A stretch of 64,000 nucleotides of DNA from Methanobrevibacter wolinii SH (GCF_000621965.1 NZ_KK211375.1:62001-126000); one strand, 5' to 3'; counted from the first letter of the stretch, positions 20,202 to 33,978 are shown. Numbers and translations: made by a program. Notes: a model not told the origin generated them from the letters alone.

Positions 20202-20360
20202 AGTTTTTATTAATATTTTAGTTGATTTAAACTTATTCCTTATTAATATTCTTAAATTTACTATTTTTTATAAGTTTTTTATTTAGTATATTTTTTCTAT
20301 TTTAAGTGTATTATTTTTTTCATAAACTTTTTATTTTAAAAAAATTTAATATTTTATTAA

Positions 20361-20379
20361 TTTTCATGAGCTATGAAAA
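20361..20379. promoter_or_regulatory. inverted repeat upstream of the PfkB kinase gene
   Basis: The arms TTTTCAT and ATGAAAA are separated by GAGCT. The element sits directly before a TATA-like stretch (TATATAATATTTTATATA from 20381) and about 85 bp upstream of the kinase start. It could be an operator or the remains of a terminator of the preceding gene. Confidence 0.35.
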
Positions 20380-20465
20380 ATATATAATATTTTATATAGT
20401 ATAATATTTTATAATGAAAATATAATTTTTTATGTAGTTTTTAACTATTTTTTTAAGGTGATTAT

Positions 20466-21386
20466 ATGGAGAATAATTCAAAATTATTAGTAATTGGACA
20501 TACTGCTTCTGACTTTATTATAGATGTTCCAGAATTTCCTAAACCAAACACTTCAGCTCATATGGATTCTTTAAAAAATTTACAAGGTGGTGCAGCAGCT
20601 AATGTTGCAATGTGTGCTGCTACTTTTGGATTAGATACTAGTTTGGTATCTTCTGTTGGTGAAAGTTTTTTAAATTCTGAATATTATTATAATTTTAAAA
20701 AAATTGGGGTAAACACAGATTATTTTATTACAGTTAAAGATGAATTAATCCCTACTGCTATTATGGTAAATGATAAAGAAAAAGATACTATTACTTATTT
20801 TTATGAAGGCTCTGGTAAAGCATTTGGGGATGCAGATATACCTATAAATGCAATTAAATCACATGATGCAATTCATTTAGCAACAGGTAATCCTGATTTT
20901 AATTGGAAATGTTCCTGTGAAGCTAAAAAACAAGGTAAAATTTTATCATTTGATCCTGGTCAAGATTTAAATACTTATAGTTTAGAAAGATTAAAACAAG
21001 TTATTGAAAACTCAACAATATTATTTGGAAATAATTTTGAAATTGATAAGATTAAAGATTCATTAAATCTTGATATTGATGGTTTACTTGATTTAGGACC
21101 TGAAATTATTCTTAAAACATGTAGAGAATATGGAAGTTATATCTATACAAAGGATAATGAATATAAAGTAGATGCTATTTATAGACCTGCAGTAGATCCA
21201 ACTGGAGCTGGAGATTCTTATAAAGCAGGATTTTTATATTATTATTTAAATGGAAAGTCTTTAGTTGAATCTGCTAAGTTTGCATCATCAGTTTCTTCAT
21301 TTATTGTAGAAAAACAAGGTTGTCAAACTAATATTCCTAGTTTAGAAGAAGCAAAAGAAAGAATGAATAATTTTTATAATGATTAA
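20466..21386 (+). CDS. PfkB-family sugar or nucleoside kinase
   Basis: This 306-residue ribokinase-like protein has the N-terminal signature NLQGGAAANVAMCAATFG and the C-terminal catalytic signature DPTGAGDSYKAGFLYYYL, whose Asp is the catalytic base. The family phosphorylates sugars, nucleosides or adenosine. Related archaeal enzymes act on nucleosides, but the substrate cannot be set from sequence. The start follows AAGGTGATTAT. It is a single gene. Confidence 0.88.
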   Translation: MENNSKLLVIGHTASDFIIDVPEFPKPNTSAHMDSLKNLQGGAAANVAMCAATFGLDTSLVSSVGESFLNSEYYYNFKKIGVNTDYFITVKDELIPTAIMVNDKEKDTITYFYEGSGKAFGDADIPINAIKSHDAIHLATGNPDFNWKCSCEAKKQGKILSFDPGQDLNTYSLERLKQVIENSTILFGNNFEIDKIKDSLNLDIDGLLDLGPEIILKTCREYGSYIYTKDNEYKVDAIYRPAVDPTGAGDSYKAGFLYYYLNGKSLVESAKFASSVSSFIVEKQGCQTNIPSLEEAKERMNNFYND

Positions 21387-21902
21387 ATCTCTTTTAAAAC
21401 TTTCTATTTTTTGAATTTTATTTTTTAGGATTTGTTAAAATTTTTTATTTAAAATTTTATTTTATAAAACTAATTATTTTTAAATTAAAAATATACTTAT
21501 ATTAAATCTAAAAGATTTTAATAAAGCTATTTTTTGAATTTTATTTTTTTATCTTGATTATTTTTAAATTTTATGATTATTTTTTTCTTAAATTTAAATT
21601 TTAATTTATATTATTTGGTTAAATTTTTTAATATCCTCTATTTTTAAGTTAATACTTATATTTTAATATCTAGATTAATATTTTATTTTATCAAGTTTAT
21701 TTTCTTTATTTATAAGATTTTCTTTAATTTTATCAAGTTTATTTTAATTTTAATATAAGTATAATGGATTAATTTATATATTATAAAGTTTAAGTATTAT
21801 TATAAAACTAATCTCTATTTTAATTTAATTAAATTTGATTTTAATCAATTTAATTTTATTAAATTTTAAAATTTATTTTATTGTATATTGTGGAGAAATA
21901 AT
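21387..21902. other. spacer upstream of thiC
   Basis: This is an A/T spacer with short repeated T-rich words: a 19-bp repeat ATTTTATCAAGTTTATTTT at 21685 and 21727, and a CTATTTTTTGAATTTTATTT repeat near 21409 and 21529. No TPP-riboswitch-like G/C-containing sequence is present. TATA-like sequence occurs near 21773-21785. Confidence 0.45.
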
Positions 21903-23207
21903 ATGACTCAATTAGAAGATGCAAGAAAAGGTATACTTACTGATGAAATGAAAACAGTAGCAAAAAGAGAAAATGTTTCAGAAGATTTTATTTTAAAATC
22001 TGTTGCTAATGGAACTATTGTTATTCCAAAAAATTTAAATCATGATATTAAAGCTACTGGTATTGGTGCTGGACTTAGAACTAAAGTTAATGCTACTGTA
22101 GGTACTTCTACTGATATTGTTAATTTTGATGAAGAAGTTTATAAAGCTCAAGTTGCAATTGATGCAGGTGCAGATTGTTTAATGGAATTAAGTATTGGTG
22201 GGGATCTTGATGAAATTAGACAAAGAGTTTTAGATATGTCACCACTCCCAGTAGGGAGTGTTCCAGTATATCAAGCTGCTATTGAATCTATTAGAAATAA
22301 TGGTTCTGTAATAGAAATGGATGAAGATGATTTATTTAAAACCATTGAAAAACAAGCTAAAATGGGTATTGACTTTATGGCTATTCATTGTAGTGTAAAT
22401 GTTGAAACTTTAAAAAGACTTAAAAAACAAGGTCGTGAATGTGGTCTTGTATCAAGAGGAGGATCATTTATTTCTTCATGGATGGTTGAAAATAAATTAG
22501 AAAATCCATTATACAAAGATTATGATTATATTTTAGATATTGCTAAAGAAAATGATGTTGTATTATCTCTTGCAAATGCTATGAGAGCGGGAGCAATTGC
22601 AGATTCTACTGATAGAGCACAAGTTCAAGAACTTATTGTTCTTGGTGAATTAGTAGACCGTGCTAGGGAAGCAGGTGTTCAAACTATGATTGAAGGACCA
22701 GGTCATATTCCTATTAATGAAATTCCTGCAAATGTAACTATTCAGAAAAAATTATGTAGTAATGCACCTTTCTATATGTTAGGACCATTAGTATGTGATA
22801 TTGCGCCTGGTTATGATCATATTGTATCTGCTATTGGTGCTGCAGAATCTGCTAAAGCAGGTGCTGATTTTGTATGTTATGTAACTCCTGCAGAACATCT
22901 TGCTTTACCATCTTCTGAAGATGTAAAAACTGGTGTTATTTCTACTAGAATTGGTGCTTATGCTGGAGATATGGCAAAGGGAGTACATAATGGTGAAAAA
23001 GATCTTAAAATGGCACATGCTCGTAAAGCATTAGATTGGGAAGCTCAATATGATTTAGCTATTTCTCCTGAAGATGCTCGTGCAAAAAGAAATAATAGGC
23101 CACCATCAGATAGTGATGCATGTACTATGTGTGGAGATTATTGTGCAATTAAAATAGTTAATGCATGGTTAGACAAAGCTGATGATAATGTCTTTGATGA
23201 TATTTAA
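21903..23207 (+). CDS. thiC: phosphomethylpyrimidine synthase
   Basis: ThiC is a radical-SAM-type enzyme that rearranges aminoimidazole ribotide into HMP phosphate for thiamine. The frame opens at a TTG at 21888. The ATG at 21903 is chosen because GTGGAGA lies just upstream, giving 434 residues. Core motifs are [44 protein letters not shown] and [12 protein letters not shown]. The C-terminal cluster motif is CTMCGDYC, i.e. CX2CX3C, one residue shorter than the usual bacterial CX2CX4C. This agrees with archaeal homologues as I recall them. Confidence 0.94.
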   Translation: MTQLEDARKGILTDEMKTVAKRENVSEDFILKSVANGTIVIPKNLNHDIKATGIGAGLRTKVNATVGTSTDIVNFDEEVYKAQVAIDAGADCLMELSIGGDLDEIRQRVLDMSPLPVGSVPVYQAAIESIRNNGSVIEMDEDDLFKTIEKQAKMGIDFMAIHCSVNVETLKRLKKQGRECGLVSRGGSFISSWMVENKLENPLYKDYDYILDIAKENDVVLSLANAMRAGAIADSTDRAQVQELIVLGELVDRAREAGVQTMIEGPGHIPINEIPANVTIQKKLCSNAPFYMLGPLVCDIAPGYDHIVSAIGAAESAKAGADFVCYVTPAEHLALPSSEDVKTGVISTRIGAYAGDMAKGVHNGEKDLKMAHARKALDWEAQYDLAISPEDARAKRNNRPPSDSDACTMCGDYCAIKIVNAWLDKADDNVFDDI

Positions 23208-23902
23208 TTTAGATTATTAAAATTTTATCATTTTTTATCATTTTTTATCACTTAGTATTGTTTAAATTTTTTCTAGTTTAAAAATAGAAGATTGTATTAA
23301 ATTAAATTTTTAGATTTTTAGAATAAGTTAAATAATACATTTTTTATTTATTTTAATAATCTTTATTTTTTTCTTAAAATTCATTAATTTTTAGAATAAG
23401 TTCTTATAAACTTAATTTTAATATATTAAATATTGTTTAAATTTTATAATTTATAGAATTTTAATAAATTCTATTTTTTTTAATTTTAAAATTGTTTTTT
23501 ATAATATTTTTAAATTTTATTATTTTATTTTAGATTATTGTATATTATATGATATTTTATCAATATTTTTTATATTTGAAAATATATTAAGTCATATCAT
23601 GTTTAAATTTGTATAAATTTATATTTTAATATATATTTGATTTAAAATAAGTTATTTTTATTTTTAATAATTTTTATCTAATAATTTTAGTTTTAATCTC
23701 TTTAAGTTTTTTGTTTATTTATTTAATTTTTATTCATCTTTTTTATTAAGTTTTAACTATTTATTTATTACTTTTCTTATACACTCAATACTATTAAATA
23801 TGAATTTTTACTAAAATATTATATGCAATTTAATAAGTTTCATTAATTTTTTTATGAAAATCATAATTTTTTATTAATTTGATTTTATAATTTAGTGATA
23901 TT
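23208..23902. other. long A/T spacer between thiC and the DP2 gene
   Basis: Nearly 700 bases have no coding signal. A short tandem repeat TTTTTTATCA (three units, 23225-23256) follows thiC. No RNA-like G/C-richer island is visible. Confidence 0.4.
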
Positions 23903-27271
<3,369 letters not shown>

Positions 27272-27654
27272 TTTAGTTTTATTAAAATAAGTTTTATAGA
27301 TTACTGACTATTAATTATTTAATTTATATTTAACCTGTCATTAATTAAGCTTATTTTCATATTTTAATTTATATTTTTAATTTAATTTTTTAGTATTTTT
27401 TTATTTTATAAAAATACACAAAGTTTAAATTATATTAAGTATATAATATTGTTTGTATTAATACGAACATTATTATACTAGTTACAACTGATATAATATT
27501 ACTTACTTAATAATATAATCTAATTTTTTCTAGATTATTATTATCTAAATTAAGTTCTTTAGGATTAATAAAATAATATTTATGGTTTAAATTTATTTTA
27601 ATGGGTTTTGAACTTTTTTTAATTACTTTAATTTTTAAAGTGGAGGAGAATAAA
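27272..27654. other. nrdD promoter and leader region
   Basis: This region contains a TATA box (27440-27448), a palindromic operator (27451-27468) and a leader of about 185 bases. The leader has an inverted repeat, TAATCTA...TAGATTA (about 27516-27541). There is no additional coding signal. Confidence 0.5.
27440..27468 (+). promoter_or_regulatory. nrdD TATA box and palindromic operator
   Basis: The sequence TATATAATA is followed after two bases by GTTTGTATTAATACGAAC (27451-27468), an 18-bp palindrome with one mismatched pair. The palindrome lies between the TATA box and the expected transcription start, an ideal place for a repressor site. Confidence 0.6.
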
Positions 27655-29973
27655 ATGGAAACTAGATCTGAAGTCGCAAATAACTTAAATAAAAATATTA
27701 AAGTTTCTGTAAAAAAGAATAATGGTGTAATGGAGAGATTCAGTTATGAAAAATTATTAAAATCTTTAGTCATGGTAGAAACACCATTTTTTGAATCTGA
27801 TAAAATAATTTCAAATGTTGTTTCATCATTATATGATGGAATCACTACAAAAGAAATTAAAAAAATTGTTTATGAATCATTATGTGATGTTAGTGAAGAA
27901 TCAGCTAATAAATATTTAGCAACTACTACTTTAAAAGTAAGAACTACAAGAGATAAAATTGAAGCATTTGATTTAACTAAAATAGTTAATACTTTAGTTC
28001 AAGAAACTAATGCATCTCAAGAAACTGCTTTTGAAATTGCTTCTGAAGTTTGGAAAGAACTTAAAAAATTAAATGTTGATTATGTAACTGCACCTATGAT
28101 TAGGGAAATGGTTAACACTAAATTAGTTGAATATGGTCTTGAAGATATTAGGAAAGATTATACTCGTTTAGGAATTCCAGTATATAACATTACTTCTTTA
28201 ATTGAAAATGGTAACCATGATAATGCTAATATGATGCATAACCCTGAAACTATTCATAAATATGTTGCTGATGAAGCATTAAAACAATATGCATTATTAC
28301 ATGTATTACCTTCACATTTAGCAGATGCTCATATGTCTGGTGATATTCACATACATGATTTAGAATACTTTGCAGCAAGACCATTAAATTGTTTACAACA
28401 TGATATTAGATCATTTATTAGATATGGTCTTAAAGTAGATGGTACTGGAGATCATACTTCTGTTGCAGGAGCTCCTTCTCATATGGAAACTTTAATGAAC
28501 CATACTGGTGAAATTATGCTTGCAGCACAACAAAACATGTCTGGTGGACAAGCTATGTCTTTCTGGAATGTATTTGTAGCACCATTTGCAAGAGGTAGAT
28601 CTTATGAAGAGATTAAACAAGCTGTTCAAATGTTAATCTACAACTTGAACATGGCTTATGCTGCTAGAGGTTCACAAGTTCCATTTACAAGTATGCAATT
28701 AGAATTTGGAGTTCCAAAATTCTTAGAAGATGTAACAGCATATGGTCCTGGTGGAAAAGTAGTTGGAACTTATGGTGATTTTGAGGAAGAAACTAGATTA
28801 ATCCAAAGAGCATTTACTGAAAATTTATATCACGGAGATAAAGATGGAAAACCTCACCTTTTCCCAAATACTATTTATACTTTACGTAAAGAAACATTAA
28901 AAGGAGATTATGATGAGGATTTATATAGAGTACATGAACTCTCTGCAAAATTTGGTTCTCCTTACTTTGTAAATATGTTACCTAAATACAGAGGAAACAT
29001 GGCAAATTATATGGGATGTAGGACTTGTCTCCAAGATACTTGGACTGGAGACTGGGATCAAGATTGTTTAAGAACAGGTAACCTTGCTTATGTTACAATG
29101 AACCTTCCTAGAATTGGGTATCAATCTAAAGATGAATCTCAAGTATTTGAATACTTAGATAATTACATGGATTTAGTAGTTGAAACTTTATTATTAAGAA
29201 GAGAGCAAGCATTACATTGTTTAAATGATTATGATGTACTTCCTTTCTTAACTCAAAAAATTAATGGTGAAAATTATTACAGAGTAGAAAACTCTACTTT
29301 ATCCTTTGGTTTTGTTGGTCTTAATGAAATGTTACTTGCATTATTTGGTGAAGGTATTGATAATCCAGATGCAAATAAATTTGGTGTAAAATGTATTAAA
29401 TATATCTATGATAGAGCTGAAGAATTACAAAAAGAAACTGGTCTTAGATGGTCTGTAATTCAAACTCCTGCAGAAACTACTGCATATAGATTTGCAACAC
29501 TTGATAAAGAACAATTTGGAGATAAAGCAATATTACAAGGAGATAATGGTGCTAATTATTACACTAACTCTTCACATGTTCCTGTTAACTCTGAGATTTC
29601 ACTTGTAGATAAAATAAAAATAGAAGAACAATATCATCCAATTACTCCTGGTGGACATATTTTCCACGCATTTATGGGTGAATCTTACTCTGATCCACAA
29701 TCATTAATGAGTTTAACTAATAAAATTGCTAAAAAATCAGATATTGGATTCTGGGCTTACAGTTCTGCTTTAAGTTTCTGTTTAAAATGTAAAACATTAA
29801 TGAAAGGATTAAATAATAAATGTCCTAACTGTGGTGAAACTGAAGATGTTGAATGGTATGATAGGATTACTGGATATGTTCAACAAGTAGGTCATGCTAA
29901 ATCTGCTAATGGTGGATGGAATGCAGGTAAACGTCAAGAACTTTTAGATAGACGCCGATTCCAAAGAAATTAA
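27655..29973 (+). CDS. nrdD: anaerobic (class III) ribonucleoside-triphosphate reductase
   Basis: NrdD reduces NTPs to dNTPs with a glycyl radical under anaerobic conditions. The frame opens at 27601. The ATG at 27655 is preceded by the perfect ribosome site GGAGGAG, giving 772 residues. There is an N-terminal ATP-cone (NNGVMERFSYEKLLKSLV). The catalytic barrel contains GCRTCLQDTW. A zinc ribbon (CLKCKTLMKGLNNKCPNC) and the C-terminal glycyl-radical loop (SANGGWNAGKRQEL) complete it. The activase NrdG is not adjacent. The gene has its own promoter with a palindromic operator and a leader of about 185 bases. Confidence 0.96.
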   Translation: METRSEVANNLNKNIKVSVKKNNGVMERFSYEKLLKSLVMVETPFFESDKIISNVVSSLYDGITTKEIKKIVYESLCDVSEESANKYLATTTLKVRTTRDKIEAFDLTKIVNTLVQETNASQETAFEIASEVWKELKKLNVDYVTAPMIREMVNTKLVEYGLEDIRKDYTRLGIPVYNITSLIENGNHDNANMMHNPETIHKYVADEALKQYALLHVLPSHLADAHMSGDIHIHDLEYFAARPLNCLQHDIRSFIRYGLKVDGTGDHTSVAGAPSHMETLMNHTGEIMLAAQQNMSGGQAMSFWNVFVAPFARGRSYEEIKQAVQMLIYNLNMAYAARGSQVPFTSMQLEFGVPKFLEDVTAYGPGGKVVGTYGDFEEETRLIQRAFTENLYHGDKDGKPHLFPNTIYTLRKETLKGDYDEDLYRVHELSAKFGSPYFVNMLPKYRGNMANYMGCRTCLQDTWTGDWDQDCLRTGNLAYVTMNLPRIGYQSKDESQVFEYLDNYMDLVVETLLLRREQALHCLNDYDVLPFLTQKINGENYYRVENSTLSFGFVGLNEMLLALFGEGIDNPDANKFGVKCIKYIYDRAEELQKETGLRWSVIQTPAETTAYRFATLDKEQFGDKAILQGDNGANYYTNSSHVPVNSEISLVDKIKIEEQYHPITPGGHIFHAFMGESYSDPQSLMSLTNKIAKKSDIGFWAYSSALSFCLKCKTLMKGLNNKCPNCGETEDVEWYDRITGYVQQVGHAKSANGGWNAGKRQELLDRRRFQRN

Positions 29974-30211
29974 ACCTACTTTTTCTCCACTTTTTTTATT
30001 TTTTATTGATTTTTTTAGATTTTTACTTTTTTTCTTTATTAATTTTACTTAAATTTTAGTTCTTTTTTTATTATTTTGTTTAATTTTTTAATTACTATTA
30101 TAAATCTTATTTACTAAAACAATTAAATATAATAATGATATACAAATAAATATATATTGAATTAGTTTCATTTCTAATTTATTAAGTTTTTTCTTATACA
30201 TGGTGATTATT

Positions 30212-30892
30212 GTGGTAGATGATGAAAAATACGAAAAATTAGTATTAAAAAGCAAAAATCAATCAGAAGAATTAAATCATTTAACTAATGAAATCATACC
30301 TGATCTTAAAAAGGAAAATAAACAGTTAAAAAATTTAAAAAAAGAATTAACTGATGCATTAGACTCTTCTACTAAAAGATATTATGAACAGTTAGATATT
30401 AATGCAGATTTAAGTGAAACATTTACTAAAAATGGTGCAGAACTTGCAATTCTTAAAGTAAAATATGAAAAACTTCAAAAAGATTATGATAAAGTAATAA
30501 GTTCTCAAAATGAAGAGAATAGTAATGAAATTAAACAATTAAAAAAAGAAAATAAGGAACTTTCTAAAAAATTAGATTCAGCTGAAAGTAAATTATCTAA
30601 ATTAACTAATGATAATAATTCTTTAAAAGAAGAAAGAAAAAGTTTATATAATGATAAAAATGAATTAGAATCCTATAAAAATGATTTAAATGAAAAAATT
30701 GCAAATTTAGAATATAAAATTAATGATTTAAAAGAAAGTATTTCAAATAAAGAAAAACAACTTAATAAACTTAATTCTGAACTTAATCATAAAGATAAAA
30801 TTATTAAAGATCTTAAAAAATCTAACAATAAGTTAAATGATAATCTTAAAGATGAACAAAATAAAGGTTTTTTATCAAAGTTAATTAATTAA
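30212..30892 (+). CDS. coiled-coil protein of unknown function
   Basis: This is a 226-residue, highly charged (Lys/Glu/Asn/Asp-rich) protein predicted to be almost entirely coiled coil, with repeated leucine heptads such as KLDSAESKLSKLTNDNNSLK. The frame opens at an ATG at 30200. The GTG at 30212 is chosen because GGTGAT lies four bases before it, the standard spacing in this genome. It has no membrane segment or cysteine. The deaminase gene follows after 18 bases, so they may share a transcript. I do not recognise a family; the function is unknown. Confidence 0.75.
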   Translation: MVDDEKYEKLVLKSKNQSEELNHLTNEIIPDLKKENKQLKNLKKELTDALDSSTKRYYEQLDINADLSETFTKNGAELAILKVKYEKLQKDYDKVISSQNEENSNEIKQLKKENKELSKKLDSAESKLSKLTNDNNSLKEERKSLYNDKNELESYKNDLNEKIANLEYKINDLKESISNKEKQLNKLNSELNHKDKIIKDLKKSNNKLNDNLKDEQNKGFLSKLIN

Positions 30893-30910
30893 TATCATTA
30901 TGGTGTTATA

Positions 30911-31390
30911 ATGATTGATGATATCTATTTTATGAAAGAAGCAATTATTGAAGCTAAAAAATCTATTGAAGAAGGAGGAATTCCAATTGGGGCTGTTTTA
31001 GTTTCTAATGGGAAAATTGTAGGTCGTGGTCATAATCGTATGATTCAAGAAGATTCTCCTATTTTACATGGTGAAATAGATGCAATTAATAATGCAGGAA
31101 GATTAACTTATCTTGAATATAGTCAATCTACATTATATACTACTCTTTCTCCTTGTCCAATGTGTTCTGGTGCAATTGTTTTATATAATATTCCTCGTGT
31201 TGTAATTGGGGAAAATGTAACTTTAATGGGTGCTGAGAATTTTTTAGAAATTAATAATATTGAAGTTGAAGTTCTTCAAATGGAAGAAATACGTGAAATT
31301 TTTAATGACTTTATAGAGAATCATCCTGAAGTATGGGATAAAGAAAAAGAGCGTGTTTCAAATTCTACTACTTGTAATTCTAGTTTTTAA
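30911..31390 (+). CDS. cytosine deaminase, yeast FCY1 type
   Basis: This small zinc deaminase of the CDA fold has 159 residues. The zinc/proton-shuttle motif is H53-G-E55 and the second is PC82PMC85, with the same spacing as yeast cytosine deaminase. Resemblance continues through EGGIPIGAVLVSNGKIVGRG, STLYTTLSPCPMCSGAIV, YNIPRVVIGENV and the C-terminal FIENHPEVW, which corresponds to FIDERPQDW in FCY1. This supports deamination of free cytosine to uracil over tRNA-adenosine or guanine deamination. The tail after residue 145 is polar and probably disordered. It is probably co-transcribed with the coiled-coil gene. Confidence 0.82.
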   Translation: MIDDIYFMKEAIIEAKKSIEEGGIPIGAVLVSNGKIVGRGHNRMIQEDSPILHGEIDAINNAGRLTYLEYSQSTLYTTLSPCPMCSGAIVLYNIPRVVIGENVTLMGAENFLEINNIEVEVLQMEEIREIFNDFIENHPEVWDKEKERVSNSTTCNSSF

Positions 31391-31439
31391 ATGAATTAGT
31401 TCTAAAAATTAGGAGAATTTATATTTTTTATACTATTTT

Positions 31440-31544
31440 AAGTCTGTTGAAATCCTATTTTTATAAAAAGTTAAACAATAGTAATACTTGAAAATCAATT
31501 TTAAGAAAGTTTATTCTAAAAGTTTTGTGGGTTTCAACAAAACC
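31440..31544 (+). mobile_element. MITE-like 105-bp repeat, copy 2, with target duplication
   Basis: The left end reads AAGTCTGTTGAAATCCT and the right end GGGTTTCAACAAAACC. It is flanked by perfect 8-bp direct repeats ACTATTTT (31432-31439 and 31545-31552). The length is 105 bp. It lies between convergent genes. Confidence 0.85.
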
Positions 31545-31566
31545 ACTATTTTTTTTAAAATTAGTA

Positions 31567-31592
31567 AAAAGAAGAATATTTATTCTTCTTTT
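31567..31592. terminator. lysS terminator hairpin overlapping the stop codon
   Basis: A perfect 12-bp stem (31567-31578 with 31581-31592, arm AAAAGAAGAATA) has a 2-base loop. The lysS stop codon lies at the centre. Lying between convergent genes, it may act in both directions. Confidence 0.65.
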
Positions 31593-33166
31593 CTAAGTCT
31601 TTTAACAACAAAATCTTTATCTAATGAAAGTAAGAATGATGCTGCTCTAGGACCTTGTTTTTTACCAAGAATCATTTTATAAATTGCTTGGAATGCTTTT
31701 TGTGGTTTTAAATTGTGAGATTCTAATGCTTTATACATATCGTCATGTAAATCTTCAGCATGTGTATAATTGTTATTTTCAATTAAATCTGCAAGGTCTT
31801 TTAAGAATGCATCTTGTTCTTCTTGAAGTGGTAAATTAGGTATTGATTTATATTGTACATTAAATTTAACAAATTTAGGTGCATATAAATTTAACCAATT
31901 ATTTACATTCTCTACTCTTTCTTTATATTGTGCAAGTTCTGTTTCAGTTAAATCATTAAATTCTTTATCTTCAAAGCTTTTAGTTAATTGTGAATTTCTT
32001 TTTAAGATTCCAAAAATTTTTTCAAGGTCACAACCACCAACAATTTGTATTGCATTAATAAGGAATCTATAAGGTGGTCTAAATGGTAATGGACTACCTT
32101 CATTAATTTGTGCTATATTATAGATTTCTTTGAATTTTCTTGCTTCTTTTTCAGATGGTGCTTCTACTTCATCATAAAATACTTTTTCTACAGTATCAAA
32201 TTGTTCCATTAAATTTACAAAGTCCATTTTAGGTGAGAAATCTTTTGGTTTCATTGGTTTACTTCTGAATAAATAATAATTAAGACTTTCTGCAGGTCCA
32301 ATTTCTAACCATTGTTGTGGTGTAAAGAATACTCCATGGGATTTACTCATTGCTTCACCATTAAGAGTAATCCATTCATATGGAACTGGATATGGTGCAT
32401 CATAATCAAATATTTCTTTTGAAATAACTTTACTTACATCATAAGATCCACCACTTGCTGCATGATCTTTTCCAAATGGTTCACAAGTAGTGTTGAATAT
32501 TTTCCATCTAGCAGCCCATTCTACTCTCCATGTAAGTTTTCCATCACCTTTAGTTATATCAGAAACTCCTTCATGACCACATTCACATTTGTAGTAAACT
32601 TTATCACCATCAAAATCATATGCAGTAGTTGTGTTTACTCTTCCACATTTTTCACAAATTGGATTGTAAGGTAACCAATTTTCTGCTAATGGTTCTCTTC
32701 TGTATTGATCGAATATTTCTCTTATTCTATTATGGTTTTCTAATGCAGTTCTTATATAATCGTTGTATACTCCTGATTTATACATTTCAAAACCAGATTT
32801 AATACTTACATCTATTCCATAATCATCTAATACATTAAATAATGGTTTTTCAAAGTGTTCAACAAAGTTTTTACAACATCCATCAGGACATGGAATTGTT
32901 GAATAAGGCATACCTAAGTATTTAGTAAAATTTTCTGGAAGTGGGTATGGTACTTTTCTTAATGGATCGTGATCATCAGCAATCCATATGACTTCAACAT
33001 CACTACCTAATTTTTTTAATTGTTTACCTATTGCATTTGCAATAAATATATCACAAGAATTTCCAATATGTATTGATCCTGATATAGATGTACCACTAGC
33101 TATTGTGTGTTTTTCTACATCCATATTATTTAAATCATCAGCTATTCTTTCTATCCAATGTTCCAT
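31580..33166 (-). CDS. lysS: lysyl-tRNA synthetase, class I
   Basis: This is the archaeal class I lysyl-tRNA synthetase, unrelated to the class II enzyme of most bacteria. In the 528 residues the HIGH-type motif is HIGNSCD (from residue 33), and the KMSKS-type motif is EAMSKSHG. A zinc-binding insertion [10 protein letters not shown]...YKCECGHEG lies in between. The C-terminal helical domain ends in RLRKEE. AAAGGTGATTAA precedes the ATG. Confidence 0.96.
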   Translation of the reverse strand: MEHWIERIADDLNNMDVEKHTIASGTSISGSIHIGNSCDIFIANAIGKQLKKLGSDVEVIWIADDHDPLRKVPYPLPENFTKYLGMPYSTIPCPDGCCKNFVEHFEKPLFNVLDDYGIDVSIKSGFEMYKSGVYNDYIRTALENHNRIREIFDQYRREPLAENWLPYNPICEKCGRVNTTTAYDFDGDKVYYKCECGHEGVSDITKGDGKLTWRVEWAARWKIFNTTCEPFGKDHAASGGSYDVSKVISKEIFDYDAPYPVPYEWITLNGEAMSKSHGVFFTPQQWLEIGPAESLNYYLFRSKPMKPKDFSPKMDFVNLMEQFDTVEKVFYDEVEAPSEKEARKFKEIYNIAQINEGSPLPFRPPYRFLINAIQIVGGCDLEKIFGILKRNSQLTKSFEDKEFNDLTETELAQYKERVENVNNWLNLYAPKFVKFNVQYKSIPNLPLQEEQDAFLKDLADLIENNNYTHAEDLHDDMYKALESHNLKPQKAFQAIYKMILGKKQGPRAASFLLSLDKDFVVKRLRKEE

Positions 33167-33467
33167 TTAATCACCTTTATTTAATAAGAATTAATTATTA
33201 TTTAAATAAATATTTAAACTTTATAAAATAATTTTAAAATTTAAAATAATCTAAAAATAAGTTTTTATAATATGTTATTATCTCTTTTAAATATAATATA
33301 AATATGTTGATATTTTTATTTTTATTTTATGAAAAACCAGTATCTTTATTAAATTTAAATTAAGGTTTAAATATAAGTATTATCATATATTATAATATAT
33401 AATTAAATTTATTCTTTTTTATTTGTTTATATTTATATTATTTTTTTTAAGAATATATGGTGATATT
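33167..33467. other. divergent spacer between lysS and the Sec61-beta gene
   Basis: This is an A/T spacer containing divergent promoters. A TATA-like stretch (TATCATATATTATAATATAT region, about 33380-33405) is upstream of the Sec gene. No other feature is visible. Confidence 0.4.
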
Positions 33468-33629
33468 ATGTCTAGAAAAGACGATAAAATTGATATGCCA
33501 CAGACAGGTGCAGGTTTAGTTAGATATTTTGATGAAGAAAGTGTAGGACCTAAACTTTCTCCTGAAATCGTAGTGGTTGCAACTATAATCTTAGCAATAT
33601 TCTGTTTTGTTTTAAGATATTCTGCATAA
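33468..33629 (+). CDS. secG: preprotein translocase subunit Sec61-beta (SecG)
   Basis: This 53-residue protein is the small beta subunit of the SecYE translocon in the archaeal membrane. The cytosolic half contains the characteristic MPQTGAGLVRYFDEES and is followed by one C-terminal membrane helix (IVVVATIILAIFCFVL). The frame extends upstream to 33423, but the ATG at 33468 follows GGTGATATT and gives the usual family length. Confidence 0.93.
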   Translation: MSRKDDKIDMPQTGAGLVRYFDEESVGPKLSPEIVVVATIILAIFCFVLRYSA

Positions 33630-33702
33630 ATACTTTAAATAATAATTAAATTTTTTATTTATTATTTAATTTCTTGTTTTATTTTATATATTTATTTTAT
33701 AT

Positions 33703-33777
33703 GCTCCGTTAGTGTAGTCCGGCCAATCATTCTGGTCTCTCGAACCAGAGACACGGGTTCGAATCCCGGACGGAGCA
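33703..33777 (+). tRNA. tRNA-Glu (anticodon CTC)
   Basis: This is a 75-base G/C-rich cloverleaf in an A/T-rich context. The acceptor stem GCTCCGT pairs with ACGGAGC, with discriminator A. The T arm is CGGGTTCGAATCCCG. The anticodon stem CTGGT/ACCAG encloses the loop CTCTCGA, giving anticodon CTC, which reads GAG. CCA is not encoded. There is no intron. Confidence 0.95.
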
Positions 33778-33978
33778 CTATTTTACATATTTTTATTAAA
33801 TTTTAAAGTCTTTTAATACTTGAGAACTAGATTTTGAAAAAATTCTATTTTAAAAATTAAAGGTTTTAAATAAATTTACTTTATAATTTTTTATTAAATT
33901 TAAAAAGTTTTAACATTTATAATTTTTTAAAATAAGTTTAATTTTTTTATTTTCTTAGAAATTTTAATATTAATATTT

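Noticed and set aside
21387-21902. Possible TPP riboswitch upstream of thiC
   Set aside because: None of the conserved G/C-containing core words of the TPP aptamer are present in this A/T-only spacer.
33811-33865. Further 105-bp repeat remnant after tRNA-Glu
   Set aside because: AATACTTGAGAACTAG resembles the interior of the family, but neither terminal repeat can be found.
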